The notes under the pieces were generated by a model. The model was not told the origin of the DNA. It saw only the letters and a list, made by a program, of their open reading frames with translations, and did no database searches. Position numbers and translations under genes: made by a program. DNA of 22,585 nt from Burkholderiales bacterium (GTDB lineage Bacteria > Pseudomonadota > Gammaproteobacteria > Burkholderiales > CAIKXV01). Positions 8,308 to 15,900 of this stretch are shown here, piece by piece (positions within the stretch are counted from its first letter, which is position 1; every line of letters starts with the position of its first letter). The DNA lies in contig JACMMK010000434.1 of the NCBI GenBank assembly GCA_014379045.1, forward strand, positions 1 to 22,585, read 5' to 3'.

Positions 8308-9288
8308 TCACTGCACTCTCACGTTCCCGGCCTTGGCGATCGCGCCCCACTTGCTGCGCTCGTCGAGCATGAACTTCTGGAACTGGTCGGGCGTCATCGC
8401 CGCGGGTTGCGCGCCGAGCGCGCGAATCTTCTCCTGCGGCTCGGGCAACGCCATCGCGCGGTTGATCTCCGCGTTCAGACGCTGCACGACATCGCGGGGC
8501 GTGCCGCGCGGCGCGAGAAAACCGTACCAGCCGGTGTACTCGCGGTTGTCCAGACCGAGTTCGATCACCGTCGGCACGCTCGGCAGGCTGTCAGCACGCA
8601 GGCGGGTCGTCACCGCAAGCGGTACGACGGTACCGGCCCTGATGTGTCCCATCGCGGCGCCCAGCGAGTCGACCATCACCGGCACGTTGCCGGCGATCAC
8701 GTCCTGCTGCGCGGGCGGCGTCGACTTGTAGGTGATCGTCACGATCTCGAGGTTCTGCAACTGACGCAGACCTTCGAAGATCAGGTGATTGAGCGAACCG
8801 TTCGCGGCGAGCGCGAAGTCGACCTTGCCCGGCGCGCCGCGCGCCAGCTTCACATAGTCGACGAGCGAGCGCACCGAACTCTTCGGACTCGCCACCCAGA
8901 TCATCGGCACCGTCGCCGCGATCGCGACCGCGTCCAGTTCCTTCAGCGGGTCGAGCGGCATCGGCTCGAACACGGCGGTATTGATCGTCAGTGCTCCGGT
9001 GGCCGCGTAGAGGAGCGTGTGACCATCGGGCTGTGCGCGCGCAACGTCGAGCATCGCGATGTTGCCATTTGCCCCGACCCGGTTTTCGATGATCACCGGC
9101 TGACCCAGCGCTTCCGCAAGGCGCGGGGTGATCACGCGCGCGTAAATATCCCAGGTGCCAGGTGAGGCATGCGTGACGATGCGGATCGTGCGCTGGGGAA
9201 AGCTCGGCTGGGCATGCGCGCATCCCGTGCCGAACGGATCGACGAGAACGACGGCGCTGGTAATGCAGACGACGAGCGAACGCAGCAT
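8308..9288 (-). CDS. Bug/TctC-family TTT substrate-binding protein with an atypical first ligand loop
   Basis: A 326-residue periplasmic binder. The ATG at 9288 is chosen because GAGGAGA lies seven bases upstream and a signal peptide (MLRSLVVCITSAVVLV, ending AHA before QPSFPQ near residue 26) begins right there; a longer frame to 9372 has only polar sequence in front. The loop that normally reads PPGGxxDxxAR is THASPGTWDIYAR here, so the second glycine and the following small residues are replaced by Thr-Trp. The second loop IIENRVGANGN and the PDGHTLLYA segment are normal. The gene sits 28 bases ahead of the esterase gene and 97 bases behind the cupin gene. A ligand unlike that of the neighbouring binders is likely. 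Confidence 0.93.
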   Translation of the reverse strand: MLRSLVVCITSAVVLVDPFGTGCAHAQPSFPQRTIRIVTHASPGTWDIYARVITPRLAEALGQPVIIENRVGANGNIAMLDVARAQPDGHTLLYAATGALTINTAVFEPMPLDPLKELDAVAIAATVPMIWVASPKSSVRSLVDYVKLARGAPGKVDFALAANGSLNHLIFEGLRQLQNLEIVTITYKSTPPAQQDVIAGNVPVMVDSLGAAMGHIRAGTVVPLAVTTRLRADSLPSVPTVIELGLDNREYTGWYGFLAPRGTPRDVVQRLNAEINRAMALPEPQEKIRALGAQPAAMTPDQFQKFMLDERSKWGAIAKAGNVRVQ

Positions 9289-9295
9289 GGTGGTG

Positions 9296-9302
9296 TCTCC
9301 TC
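9296..9302 (-). promoter_or_regulatory. Shine-Dalgarno site that decides the start of the SBP gene at 9288
   Basis: The minus strand reads GAGGAGA seven bases before the ATG at 9288, ruling against the longer frame that opens at 9372. Confidence 0.65.
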
Positions 9303-9385
9303 GGTGCGCCGTCCGGGTCTGGTGCCCGGCATCGGCGGTCGCGGCGCTGCGGAACGCCCGGCCGCGTGTCACAACGTTCGAAGTG

Positions 9386-9949
9386 CTAGATGGCGCTGCC
9401 CTCCACGTTCAGCGGCATCCGGAAATTCTCGAGTTTCGTGAGCCGACCCTCGGCGTCTACGCCGAGCCCAGTGTCGGCCGCGGCGCGCGCAAGCACGTCG
9501 TCGTGCCAGGTGACCGCCCCCCCGCCACGGTGCCCCCCGACCATCGCCAACATCGTCACTTCGGCTACGCCCTTGTTGCGAAAGCCGCGCATCACGCCGG
9601 TGGGCACCGAGATCACATCGCCGGGATTGAGCTCGATCTCTTCCTTGTCATCGCCGATCAGCACATGGATCGTGCCGTTGAACGGGATGAACACCTCGGG
9701 CGTGCGGTGCGAGTGAAGACCAGCGCCACCGCCCGGGGGCACGAGTATCCACGACACGGTAAAGCCGTGATCCTCGGCGATCGGAGGCGCCATCGCTGGA
9801 TTCTCGACGACACCCTGACCGATCACCTTCAGGTTCTTCTTGCGCCCGTCGGGCAACAACGAATCGACGAAGGCAAGGCTGAACGGCTTCAATCGATTGA
9901 AACGCGCCACCCGTGTGCGCTCGATCTCTTCAGTGAGCGGACTGACCAT
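9386..9949 (-). CDS. Single-domain cupin protein
   Basis: A 187-residue protein with one cupin barrel. Motif 1 is visible as GAGLHSHRTPEVFIPFNG, with H79, H81 and E85 in the usual metal positions. Motif 2, normally PxGxxHxxxN, reads P116-T-G-V-M-R121-G-F-R-N, so the last metal histidine is replaced by arginine. The N-terminal 55 residues and the C-terminal 40 flank the barrel. Cupins serve as dioxygenases, isomerases, decarboxylases or ligand sensors; no specific reaction can be read here. A strong ribosome site (GGGAGG) precedes the ATG at 9949. It lies between the RidA-family and SBP genes in the minus-strand array. Confidence 0.88.
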   Translation of the reverse strand: MVSPLTEEIERTRVARFNRLKPFSLAFVDSLLPDGRKKNLKVIGQGVVENPAMAPPIAEDHGFTVSWILVPPGGGAGLHSHRTPEVFIPFNGTIHVLIGDDKEEIELNPGDVISVPTGVMRGFRNKGVAEVTMLAMVGGHRGGGAVTWHDDVLARAAADTGLGVDAEGRLTKLENFRMPLNVEGSAI

Positions 9950-10157
9950 GCGACCTCCCCCTGCACCGCGGCAGAATCGATCGTCCCACCGCTTGTAGAA
10001 CCACTATACGCTGCGGCAATCGCCGGTCGCAACAGGCTGCGGTGCCGGCGCTCATGGATTGCCCGACGAAGCCCGGCCGCGGCGTCGAGCCCAAGCGCCG
10101 GCTCGCCAGGCGAGTCTTCGCCGCTGCGCGCGCAGGTTGTCGATAGCGCCGGCCCGC

Positions 10158-10562
10158 TCAGCCCTCGCTGCGTTCCGGAAGCTTCGCGATCACCTTGATC
10201 TCGAACTGGAAACCGTAGAGCCACGTCACGCCGATGGCAGTCAGCGTCGGGTGCGGCGCATCTCCCCAATACTCCGGGAAGACCTTCCAGATCGTCTCGA
10301 ACTTCGATTCGGGATCGACGATGAAGACGGTCACGTCGATCACGTCGTCGAATGCGCAGCCGGCCGCCGACAGGATCGCGTTCAGGTTGTCGAAAGCGAG
10401 TCGGACCTGCGCCTGCAATTCGGGCTCGGGCGAGCCGTCCGGGCGGCTGCCTACCTGCCCCGAAACAAACAGGAAGCCGTTCGACCGGATCGCCGGCGAA
10501 TAGCGGTTCTTTTCGTAGAGCTCTTGGCGTCCGGCTGGAAAAACCACGTCGCGCTTGGTCAT
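10158..10562 (-). CDS. RidA (YjgF/YER057c/UK114)-family protein
   Basis: A 134-residue protein of the RidA family; members form trimers and many deaminate enamines/imines. Visible features are the YSPAIRSNGFLFVSGQVG strand-turn near residue 21, the central LAFDNLNAILSAAG and VIDVTVFIVD segments, and the C-terminal FEIKVIA strand. The arginine that in 2-aminoacrylate deaminases binds the substrate carboxylate (the PAR segment near residue 105) is replaced: the sequence reads APHPTLTAIG. The protein is therefore more likely one of the divergent Rid subgroups, some of which act in aromatic or N-heterocycle catabolism, such as 2-aminomuconate deaminase (inference). The ATG at 10562 is preferred over 10586 because GAGGAGG sits six bases upstream. 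Confidence 0.9.
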   Translation of the reverse strand: MTKRDVVFPAGRQELYEKNRYSPAIRSNGFLFVSGQVGSRPDGSPEPELQAQVRLAFDNLNAILSAAGCAFDDVIDVTVFIVDPESKFETIWKVFPEYWGDAPHPTLTAIGVTWLYGFQFEIKVIAKLPERSEG

Positions 10563-10568
10563 CTGTTG

Positions 10569-10575
10569 CCTCCTC
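10569..10575 (-). promoter_or_regulatory. Shine-Dalgarno site that decides the start of the RidA-family gene
   Basis: The minus strand reads GAGGAGG six bases before the ATG at 10562. The site lies inside the longer frame from 10586, so that frame would lack a ribosome site. Confidence 0.7.
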
Positions 10576-10688
10576 GTACCGGTCATGACCGACCGGGTGA
10601 CAGGTTCGAAAAGCGATTGCTCTGCATCGGGCGTCCCCCGCCCGGGTCAAGGGAGGCGGGTGGGATTCGCCGGAAGGTTCGAGTTCGC

Positions 10689-11462
10689 TCAGAGAATACC
10701 CGACAGACCCCCGTCCACATTCACGCAGGTCCCCGTGATGTAGCCCGCTGCATCCGACACCAGGAACGCGATCGCGTTCGCCATGTCCTCGGGCTCGCCC
10801 ATCCGTTGCAGCGGCACCGACTTGGCGTTGCGTGCGAAGTGTTCTTCGACGGTCAGGTTGTTGCGCTTCGCGCCGCGTTCCTGCTGCGGCGTCTTGATCT
10901 TGCCGACGCAGACGACGTTCACGCGGATGTTGTCGGGACCGAGTTCCTTCGACAGCGCCTTGGCAAGCGTCGCACCGGCCTGGCGGCTCACCACCGTCGG
11001 TAACTGGTTCGCCCCGGGCGTCGCTGCCGCAGCCATGGTCAGGTTGATGATCGCGCCGCCGCCCTGCGCCTTCATGTGCGGCAGCACGAGGCGGATCATG
11101 CGCGTCGGCGCGAACAGCTTGACCTCGATGTCGTCGCGCCAGCGCGCCTCGTCGACCTCATCGAACGACAGCTGGCCCGAGCCGCCCGCGTTGTTGACCA
11201 AAATGTCGATGCGTCCGTAGCGTTCCTTCGTCTGCGCGACCCACTGCTGCATCTGTTCGGCGTTGGCGGCGTCGCCCTGGAACGCGAACACGGTCGCGCC
11301 GTTGGCGAGGAGTTCCTTTTCAACCGCGGCCAACGGCTCCGCGCGGCGTGCGCAGATCGACACGATCGCGCCTTCCTGCGCAAGACGTAGCGCGGTCGCG
11401 CGGCCGATGCCTTCGCTGCCGCCGGTGATCAGCGCTACCTTGCCGTTGAGTCCGAGGTCCAT
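10689..11462 (-). CDS. SDR-family protein lacking the canonical Tyr/Lys active site
   Basis: A 257-residue short-chain dehydrogenase/reductase. The cofactor motif TGGSEGIG (13-20), NNAG (90-93) and the C-terminal NVDGGLSG are clear, and the length is normal. The active-site stretch, usually S...YxxxK, reads NLTMAAAATPGANQLPTVVS then R160: Thr156 stands where the catalytic Tyr should be and Arg160 where the Lys should be. Similar non-canonical SDRs occur in environmental proteobacteria, and their chemistry is poorly defined. The ATG at 11462 is chosen because AGGAG lies seven bases upstream and the family N-terminus starts there; the 27 extra codons up to 11543 look non-coding. It sits 102 bases after the FAD monooxygenase gene in the array. 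Confidence 0.92.
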   Translation of the reverse strand: MDLGLNGKVALITGGSEGIGRATALRLAQEGAIVSICARRAEPLAAVEKELLANGATVFAFQGDAANAEQMQQWVAQTKERYGRIDILVNNAGGSGQLSFDEVDEARWRDDIEVKLFAPTRMIRLVLPHMKAQGGGAIINLTMAAAATPGANQLPTVVSRQAGATLAKALSKELGPDNIRVNVVCVGKIKTPQQERGAKRNNLTVEEHFARNAKSVPLQRMGEPEDMANAIAFLVSDAAGYITGTCVNVDGGLSGIL

Positions 11463-11469
11463 CGCACTA

Positions 11470-11474
11470 CTCCT
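11470..11474 (-). promoter_or_regulatory. Shine-Dalgarno site that decides the start of the SDR gene
   Basis: The minus strand reads AGGAG seven bases before the ATG at 11462, immediately ahead of the conserved SDR N-terminus. Confidence 0.6.
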
Positions 11475-11564
11475 GATCGGTCGAGAGCGCCGATGGTATC
11501 CGAGCGGACGACCGGCGCGTGGCGGCAAGCCGCCGAGTGTCATCGTTCGTCCGCGTATCGTGAC

Positions 11565-12857
11565 CTACGCGCGCAGCTCGGCGATCTGCGCGAGCGGTGC
11601 GCCGATCTCGCGCAGGACGTTCTCGGGGCCCGGCGGCATCATCGACGCCGGGCGCAGATGTGCCGGTTTGCCGTGCCATTCGATGTAGCCACCGACCCAG
11701 CGCGAGCGTTCGACGACCCGCGTTCCGAATGCGCGGCGCCGGACGTCGTAGGACGCGAGCGCGACCGGCACGTCACCGTCTGCCGCCGCGATCGGGTCGA
11801 CCAGCGCGCGGCGGCAGACGGTGACGTGCCGGTCGACCAGATCCAGCGCATCGAGCGCGGCCTTGCTGACACCGGCGCCGATATGCGGCCGCGCGACGAA
11901 CGCCGCATCGCCCAGCAGGGCGACCCGGCCGCCGGCGACCCGGGGCGACTCCAGGTCGTAGATCGCCTGGAAGAACGGCTGGGTGGTGAGCTCGATCACC
12001 GAGGCGATCTGCGGTGCGAGCACGTCGTGCGCCGTGGCCTTGATCGCACGCACCAGTTCGGGTCGGATCAACGGCGGCGCGATCGACTGACCATGACACG
12101 TCCCGCTCGCGTCGGTGCACAGGTCGGCGAGCGTCGTCGCCTCGTCGGTCGGCCGGTACCAGACGAAGTTGTAGCCGCGGTGCCCGGGACGCACGTCGTC
12201 GCCGCGGCCCGGCACCGGATACGCGAGGATCATCTCGCCTTCGGGCAGGCCGAACGCATAGTTCGGAATCAGCTGGGCGTGCAGCGCCGCAGGCATCGCG
12301 CCTTCTTCGAGCACGCCGCGCCAGGCGATGTAGCCCGCATAGCGCGGCAGCGCATCGGGCGACCAGAGCGTGCGCACGGTCGAGCGGATGCCGTCGGCGC
12401 CGATCAGCAGATCGGCTTCCTCGCGCGTGCCGTCCGAGAACTCGGCTACAACACGATCCGGATGCTCGGTGAATCCGGTCAGCGAGTTTCCCGCGCGGTA
12501 ACAGCGTTCGGGCAGCATCGCCTTCAGCGGTCGATAGATGCGCGCCCAGGCACTCATGATCTGCGGCACGCGCAACTCGTAGATCACCGAGCCGTCGAGC
12601 GCGAAGCACATGCGTCGGCTGACCGAGACGCCGATCGTCTCGTCGATGTCGATGCCGAGCTCGCGCATCACCGCGAACAGTTCCTGGTGCGTGCCGATGC
12701 CGGCGCCGCGCGTGGCCAGATCGCCGGTCGCGCGCTCGTGCACCTGCACGTCCCAGCCGCGGGCGATCAGCAGGTTCGCCACGAACAGACCGCCGAGCGA
12801 GCCGCCAATGACCAGCGCGCGCCCCGCACGCGGTCCGGTCCGTGCGCGCTGCGCCAT
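11565..12857 (-). CDS. FAD-dependent aromatic hydroxylase, 2,6-dihydroxypyridine 3-monooxygenase-like
   Basis: A 430-residue single-component flavin monooxygenase of the p-hydroxybenzoate-hydroxylase fold. Landmarks are the ADP-binding motif GGSLGG (18-23) followed by the acidic residue of HER near 41, the DG motif LLIGADGIRSTVR (150-162), and the ribityl-binding GD motif LLGDAAFVARPHIGAG (314-329). The ARG-GAGI segment (50-54) and overall pattern recall 2,6-dihydroxypyridine 3-hydroxylase of nicotine degradation. Such enzymes use NAD(P)H and O2 to hydroxylate activated aromatic or pyridine rings. Its start overlaps the stop of the amidohydrolase gene (TGATG at 12859-12855), so the two are translationally coupled and probably act in successive steps. 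Family firm; ring substrate inferred. Confidence 0.93.
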   Translation of the reverse strand: MAQRARTGPRAGRALVIGGSLGGLFVANLLIARGWDVQVHERATGDLATRGAGIGTHQELFAVMRELGIDIDETIGVSVSRRMCFALDGSVIYELRVPQIMSAWARIYRPLKAMLPERCYRAGNSLTGFTEHPDRVVAEFSDGTREEADLLIGADGIRSTVRTLWSPDALPRYAGYIAWRGVLEEGAMPAALHAQLIPNYAFGLPEGEMILAYPVPGRGDDVRPGHRGYNFVWYRPTDEATTLADLCTDASGTCHGQSIAPPLIRPELVRAIKATAHDVLAPQIASVIELTTQPFFQAIYDLESPRVAGGRVALLGDAAFVARPHIGAGVSKAALDALDLVDRHVTVCRRALVDPIAAADGDVPVALASYDVRRRAFGTRVVERSRWVGGYIEWHGKPAHLRPASMMPPGPENVLREIGAPLAQIAELRA

Positions 12858-13876
12858 CAGCGCGGCGTTTCCCCGAGCAGCGCCAACGCGTTCAGGCCGT
12901 GAATCTGGTCACGCTGCGCGTTCGACAGCCCGGTCAATTGCTCGAGCATGCCGAGCGGGTCTTCCTCGCCCATGTCGTACGGCGCATCGGTCCCCAGCAC
13001 GACGCGGTCGGCGCCGACCCGGTCGACCAGGTAGCGCAGCGCGATCGCGTCGTGCGTCAACGCATCGCACCAGAAGCGTCGCAGCAGGTCGAGCGGGGAG
13101 GTCTTCGTCTGGGCTTTCGTCTCGGTGCGGCAATCATGGCCGTGCGCAAGCCTGCCGATCTGGTAGGGCAGGTAGCCGCCCCCGTGCGCGAGGATGATGT
13201 TCAGATCGGGCAGTTCATCGAGCGTGCCGCTGAACATCAGGTGGCTCGCCATCAGCACCGTGTCGAGCGGATGACCGATCAGGTTCGCCAGGTACCAGCA
13301 TTCGAGCGGCGAACGCACGCCGCCGACGAAATGCGGATGCGCGAACAGGCACACGCCCAGTTCGGCGGCACGTTTCAGGATCGGGCGGAAGCGCGCCTCG
13401 GACAGTTGCTGGCCCTGCACCGTGCAGCCCACCTCGAGCGCGCGGAAGCCGTGGTCGCGCACGACGCGTTCGAGTTCGGCGATCGCGGCGTCGGCATCCT
13501 GCATCGGCAAGGTCGCCATGCCGCGCAGCCGGTCTGGATATGCGGCAACCATCTGCGCGATGCCGTCGTTGGTGATGCGTGCGGCGGCGAGTGCGCGCTC
13601 GGGCGCGAGCCAGTAGAAGAACACGAACGGAGTCGTCGACAGGATCGAGACGTCGATGCCCTTGCGCTCCATGCCGGCGACCTTCGCCGCCGGATCGTGG
13701 AACTCATCGAAGATCGGCGTCGCATGGCCGTCGTCGCGCAGAAAGCGCTTCACGCCGCCATCGTCGCGGGTCTCGACCTTGATCTCGTGCTCGCGCGGGC
13801 GTGCCGCGATCGCCTCGATCAGCGACCGGGGCAGCACGTGGCTGTGCACATCGATCACCGGAATCTTGCCTGGCAT
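12857..13876 (-). CDS. Amidohydrolase-2 family, ACMSD-like metal-dependent decarboxylase
   Basis: A 339-residue TIM-barrel protein close in layout to 2-amino-3-carboxymuconate-6-semialdehyde decarboxylase (ACMSD). All five metal/catalytic positions of ACMSD have counterparts: H11 and H13 (DVHSH), H180 (FAHPHFVGG), H231 (LAHGGGYLPYQIGRL) and D297 (LGTDAPYDMGEEDP). The segment after H231 matches the HGGGxxxxxxGR pattern of this group. Known members decarboxylate or hydrolyse aromatic and muconate acids with Zn or another divalent metal. The gene ends in the start of the FAD monooxygenase gene, indicating a linked pair. The ATG at 13876 has AAAGGAAG just upstream. The superfamily is certain; decarboxylation is likely and the substrate open. 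Confidence 0.92.
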   Translation of the reverse strand: MPGKIPVIDVHSHVLPRSLIEAIAARPREHEIKVETRDDGGVKRFLRDDGHATPIFDEFHDPAAKVAGMERKGIDVSILSTTPFVFFYWLAPERALAAARITNDGIAQMVAAYPDRLRGMATLPMQDADAAIAELERVVRDHGFRALEVGCTVQGQQLSEARFRPILKRAAELGVCLFAHPHFVGGVRSPLECWYLANLIGHPLDTVLMASHLMFSGTLDELPDLNIILAHGGGYLPYQIGRLAHGHDCRTETKAQTKTSPLDLLRRFWCDALTHDAIALRYLVDRVGADRVVLGTDAPYDMGEEDPLGMLEQLTGLSNAQRDQIHGLNALALLGETPR

Positions 13877-13930
13877 GGGCTTCCTTTCGATAGCGGCGCG
13901 CGTCGCACACGCCTCGCCCGAGTGTAGCGG

Positions 13931-14932
13931 TCAGAGGGCGGCCGCGCGCACCGGCGCCCCGGTGCGCATCGAACCGACGACCGCGTCGACCGCGGCGATC
14001 GTGCCGAGCAGCTGTTCGCGCGGGATCGGCCAGGCACCGGGCGCACGGTCACCGCTGCCGATCGCCTGCGCGAACGCCTCGAGCTGCAGGCGCATCGCAT
14101 TCACCGATTCGAACGCGCGGTGCTGTATCGGCTGACCCGAGCGGCGCACGACGAGTTCGCGCTCGCCCAGCACTTCGGCCGAGCCGTCACGCCCGAACAC
14201 GTGAACGCGCCAGTAGAGCGGCGTCGCGCGTACCCCGCACAGCACGCCGGACAACGGACGCGCGAACGCGAAGGTGATCGCGAGCGCATCGAGCGACTGC
14301 GGCGGCGGCGCGTACGAGATGAACTGCGCGCTCGCGCGTTCGACCGGGCCGAACATCGCGACGAACGCGTCGAGCACGTGAATGCCGGTCGCGGTCAGGC
14401 TCGCGCCGGGGGCTTCGCTCGGTATCTCGCGCCAGCCGGTATGCAGGCTCTTCGCGTTCTCGTTGCTGAAGTGCCCTTCGACATGCAGCAGTGGGCCGAG
14501 GTCACCGCTCGCGACCACATCTGCGAGCGCGCGCATCGACGGCCAGTGGCGCTTGTCCTGTCCGACGCCGAGCACGACCCCGGCAGCTTCGCAAGCGGCG
14601 ACCGCGCGGCGTGCGTCGTCGAGCGTCAGCGCGAGCGGTTTCTCCGAGAGCACCGCCTTGCCGGCCTGCGCGCACGCGACGACCTGCGCGCAATGCTGCG
14701 AATTCGGTGTCGCCAGCACGACTGCATCGATCGACGGATCGGCGAGCACAGAGACGAAGTCGGTGCCGAGCGCAAGCCCATGCTCGTCGCAGAATGCGCG
14801 CGACTTTTCAGGCGTCTGCACCACCGCGCGGGTGAAGCGGACCTGGTCGCTCGGCGCGCGCTCCGGCCCCTGAACCGAGCGCACGTGATTGCGTCCCCAG
14901 CGCCCGAGACCGATGACCGCCGCGCGGATCAT
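13931..14932 (-). CDS. Gfo/Idh/MocA-family oxidoreductase
   Basis: A 333-residue NAD(P)-dependent oxidoreductase. The N-terminal Rossmann fold begins with AAVIGLGRWGRNH (4-16), followed by AVVLATPNSQH and the family signature LSEKPLAL (95-102). The C-terminal alpha/beta domain includes TGIHVLDAF (182-190), where H185 is the usual catalytic histidine. Such enzymes oxidise sugars, inositols or hydroxy-acids, or reduce the reverse. The ATG at 14932 starts at the conserved N-terminus; the 52 extra codons of the open frame up to 15088 overlap the upstream lyase gene and are not family-like. No strong ribosome site is seen. It lies 49 bases after the lyase gene and 54 before the amidohydrolase gene. 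Confidence 0.92.
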   Translation of the reverse strand: MIRAAVIGLGRWGRNHVRSVQGPERAPSDQVRFTRAVVQTPEKSRAFCDEHGLALGTDFVSVLADPSIDAVVLATPNSQHCAQVVACAQAGKAVLSEKPLALTLDDARRAVAACEAAGVVLGVGQDKRHWPSMRALADVVASGDLGPLLHVEGHFSNENAKSLHTGWREIPSEAPGASLTATGIHVLDAFVAMFGPVERASAQFISYAPPPQSLDALAITFAFARPLSGVLCGVRATPLYWRVHVFGRDGSAEVLGERELVVRRSGQPIQHRAFESVNAMRLQLEAFAQAIGSGDRAPGAWPIPREQLLGTIAAVDAVVGSMRTGAPVRAAAL

Positions 14933-14981
14933 TGCGCGTGGTGCCGGCCGTTCGCCTCGTCGGTTGTCGCGGGCACGGTGA

Positions 14982-15866
14982 TCAGTGCCCGGTCTTCGCG
15001 CTGTCCGGATGCTGCTCGCCGAACTCTTCCTCGATCTTGCGCCAGCGGTCGATGCCGACGATCTTCGTGTACTCGTCGAACGGAGCACCGGTGCCGACCA
15101 GCTTCAGCTCGCCGCTCTTCAGGTCGGCGAGTGCGAGCTGCATCGTGCGCGTGATGCGCAACAGCAAGGTGATGCCGTACAACGCGATGCCGTAGCCCAT
15201 CTCGCCCAGCACCGCGGGCTTGATGATCGGCGACAACCCGCCTTCGAGCATGTTGGCGACATGCACGGTGTCGACTTCGCGCACCGCGCGCGCCATTTCT
15301 TCCTCGTTCAGCATCGACTCGATGAACACGCCGTCGGCACCGGCACGCACATAGCGCTCGGCACGCCGCAGTGCCTCGTCCATGCCGTGGATCGCGCGCG
15401 CGTCGGTGCGCGCGACGATGAAGGTCTCCGGGTCGATGCGGTTCGCGCTCATCGCGCGCAGCTTCGCTTCCATCTCTTCGGAGGGCACGACCCGCTTGCC
15501 CGCCATGTGGCCGCAGCGCTTCGGCGCGACCTGGTCTTCGATGAACAGTGCCGAGATCCCCATCCGCTCGTAGGTATGCAGCAGGTGCACGCAGTTCTTC
15601 ACGTCACCGTAGCCATTGTCGGCATCGACCAGCACCGGCAGGTCGCAGGCGTTGGTCATGTCGCGGAACGCCGCGCCGAATTCGCCCAGCTGGCACAGGC
15701 CGATGTCGGGCAGGCCGTAGCGCGCACCCGCGGTCTGGAAGCCGCCGATGAAGAAGCCGCGAAAACCCGCCTGCTGGATCAGCAGTGCAGACAGGGCGTC
15801 GTGCGCGCCGGGCAGCACCAGCGGTTTCTCGACGGCGAGCAGACTGCGGATCGACGGTTTGTTCAC
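14982..15866 (-). CDS. Isocitrate lyase/PEP mutase-superfamily lyase
   Basis: A 294-residue protein of the group that includes 2-methylisocitrate lyase, dimethylmalate lyase, oxaloacetate decarboxylase and phosphonopyruvate enzymes. The TIM-barrel shows the Mg-binding segment VDADNGYGD (80-88), the E110-D111 pair and the lyase hallmark KRCGH (116-120), whose cysteine is the catalytic base in C-C-bond-cleaving members. That favours a lyase or decarboxylase over a phosphonomutase. A cleaved 2-hydroxy- or 2-methyl-malate type acid would yield pyruvate or glyoxylate plus a second acid. The start is GTG at 15866, set by GAGGAAG four bases upstream. It follows the SBP gene by 34 bases, so its substrate may be taken up by that binder (inference). 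Confidence 0.92.
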   Translation of the reverse strand: MNKPSIRSLLAVEKPLVLPGAHDALSALLIQQAGFRGFFIGGFQTAGARYGLPDIGLCQLGEFGAAFRDMTNACDLPVLVDADNGYGDVKNCVHLLHTYERMGISALFIEDQVAPKRCGHMAGKRVVPSEEMEAKLRAMSANRIDPETFIVARTDARAIHGMDEALRRAERYVRAGADGVFIESMLNEEEMARAVREVDTVHVANMLEGGLSPIIKPAVLGEMGYGIALYGITLLLRITRTMQLALADLKSGELKLVGTGAPFDEYTKIVGIDRWRKIEEEFGEQHPDSAKTGH

Positions 15867-15870
15867 GAGG

Positions 15871-15877
15871 CTTCCTC
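15871..15877 (-). promoter_or_regulatory. Shine-Dalgarno site that fixes the GTG start of the lyase gene
   Basis: The minus strand reads GAGGAAG four bases before the GTG at 15866; no ATG with a ribosome site lies near the conserved N-terminus. Confidence 0.6.
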
Positions 15878-15900
15878 TTGATGGTTGGACATGAAGGGCG

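Noticed and set aside
9386..9949. Cupin as 3-hydroxyanthranilate 3,4-dioxygenase
   Set aside because: The ACMSD-like neighbour made this tempting, but the sequence lacks the recognisable motifs of that enzyme, and the second metal motif is altered.
10100..10125. CTCGCCAGGCGAG palindrome between the RidA-family and cupin genes
   Set aside because: It is a single short palindrome with no second copy and no regulator gene nearby, so it is not enough for an operator call.
10637..10660. CCCGCC...GGCGGG inverted repeat between the SDR and RidA-family genes
   Set aside because: The six-pair stem has a 12-base loop and no T-run. In DNA this GC-rich such pairs arise by chance, so I do not call it a terminator or operator.
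14982..15866. Phosphonopyruvate or PEP mutase
   Set aside because: The KRCGH motif with its catalytic cysteine indicates the C-C lyase branch, and no phosphonate biosynthesis genes are nearby.
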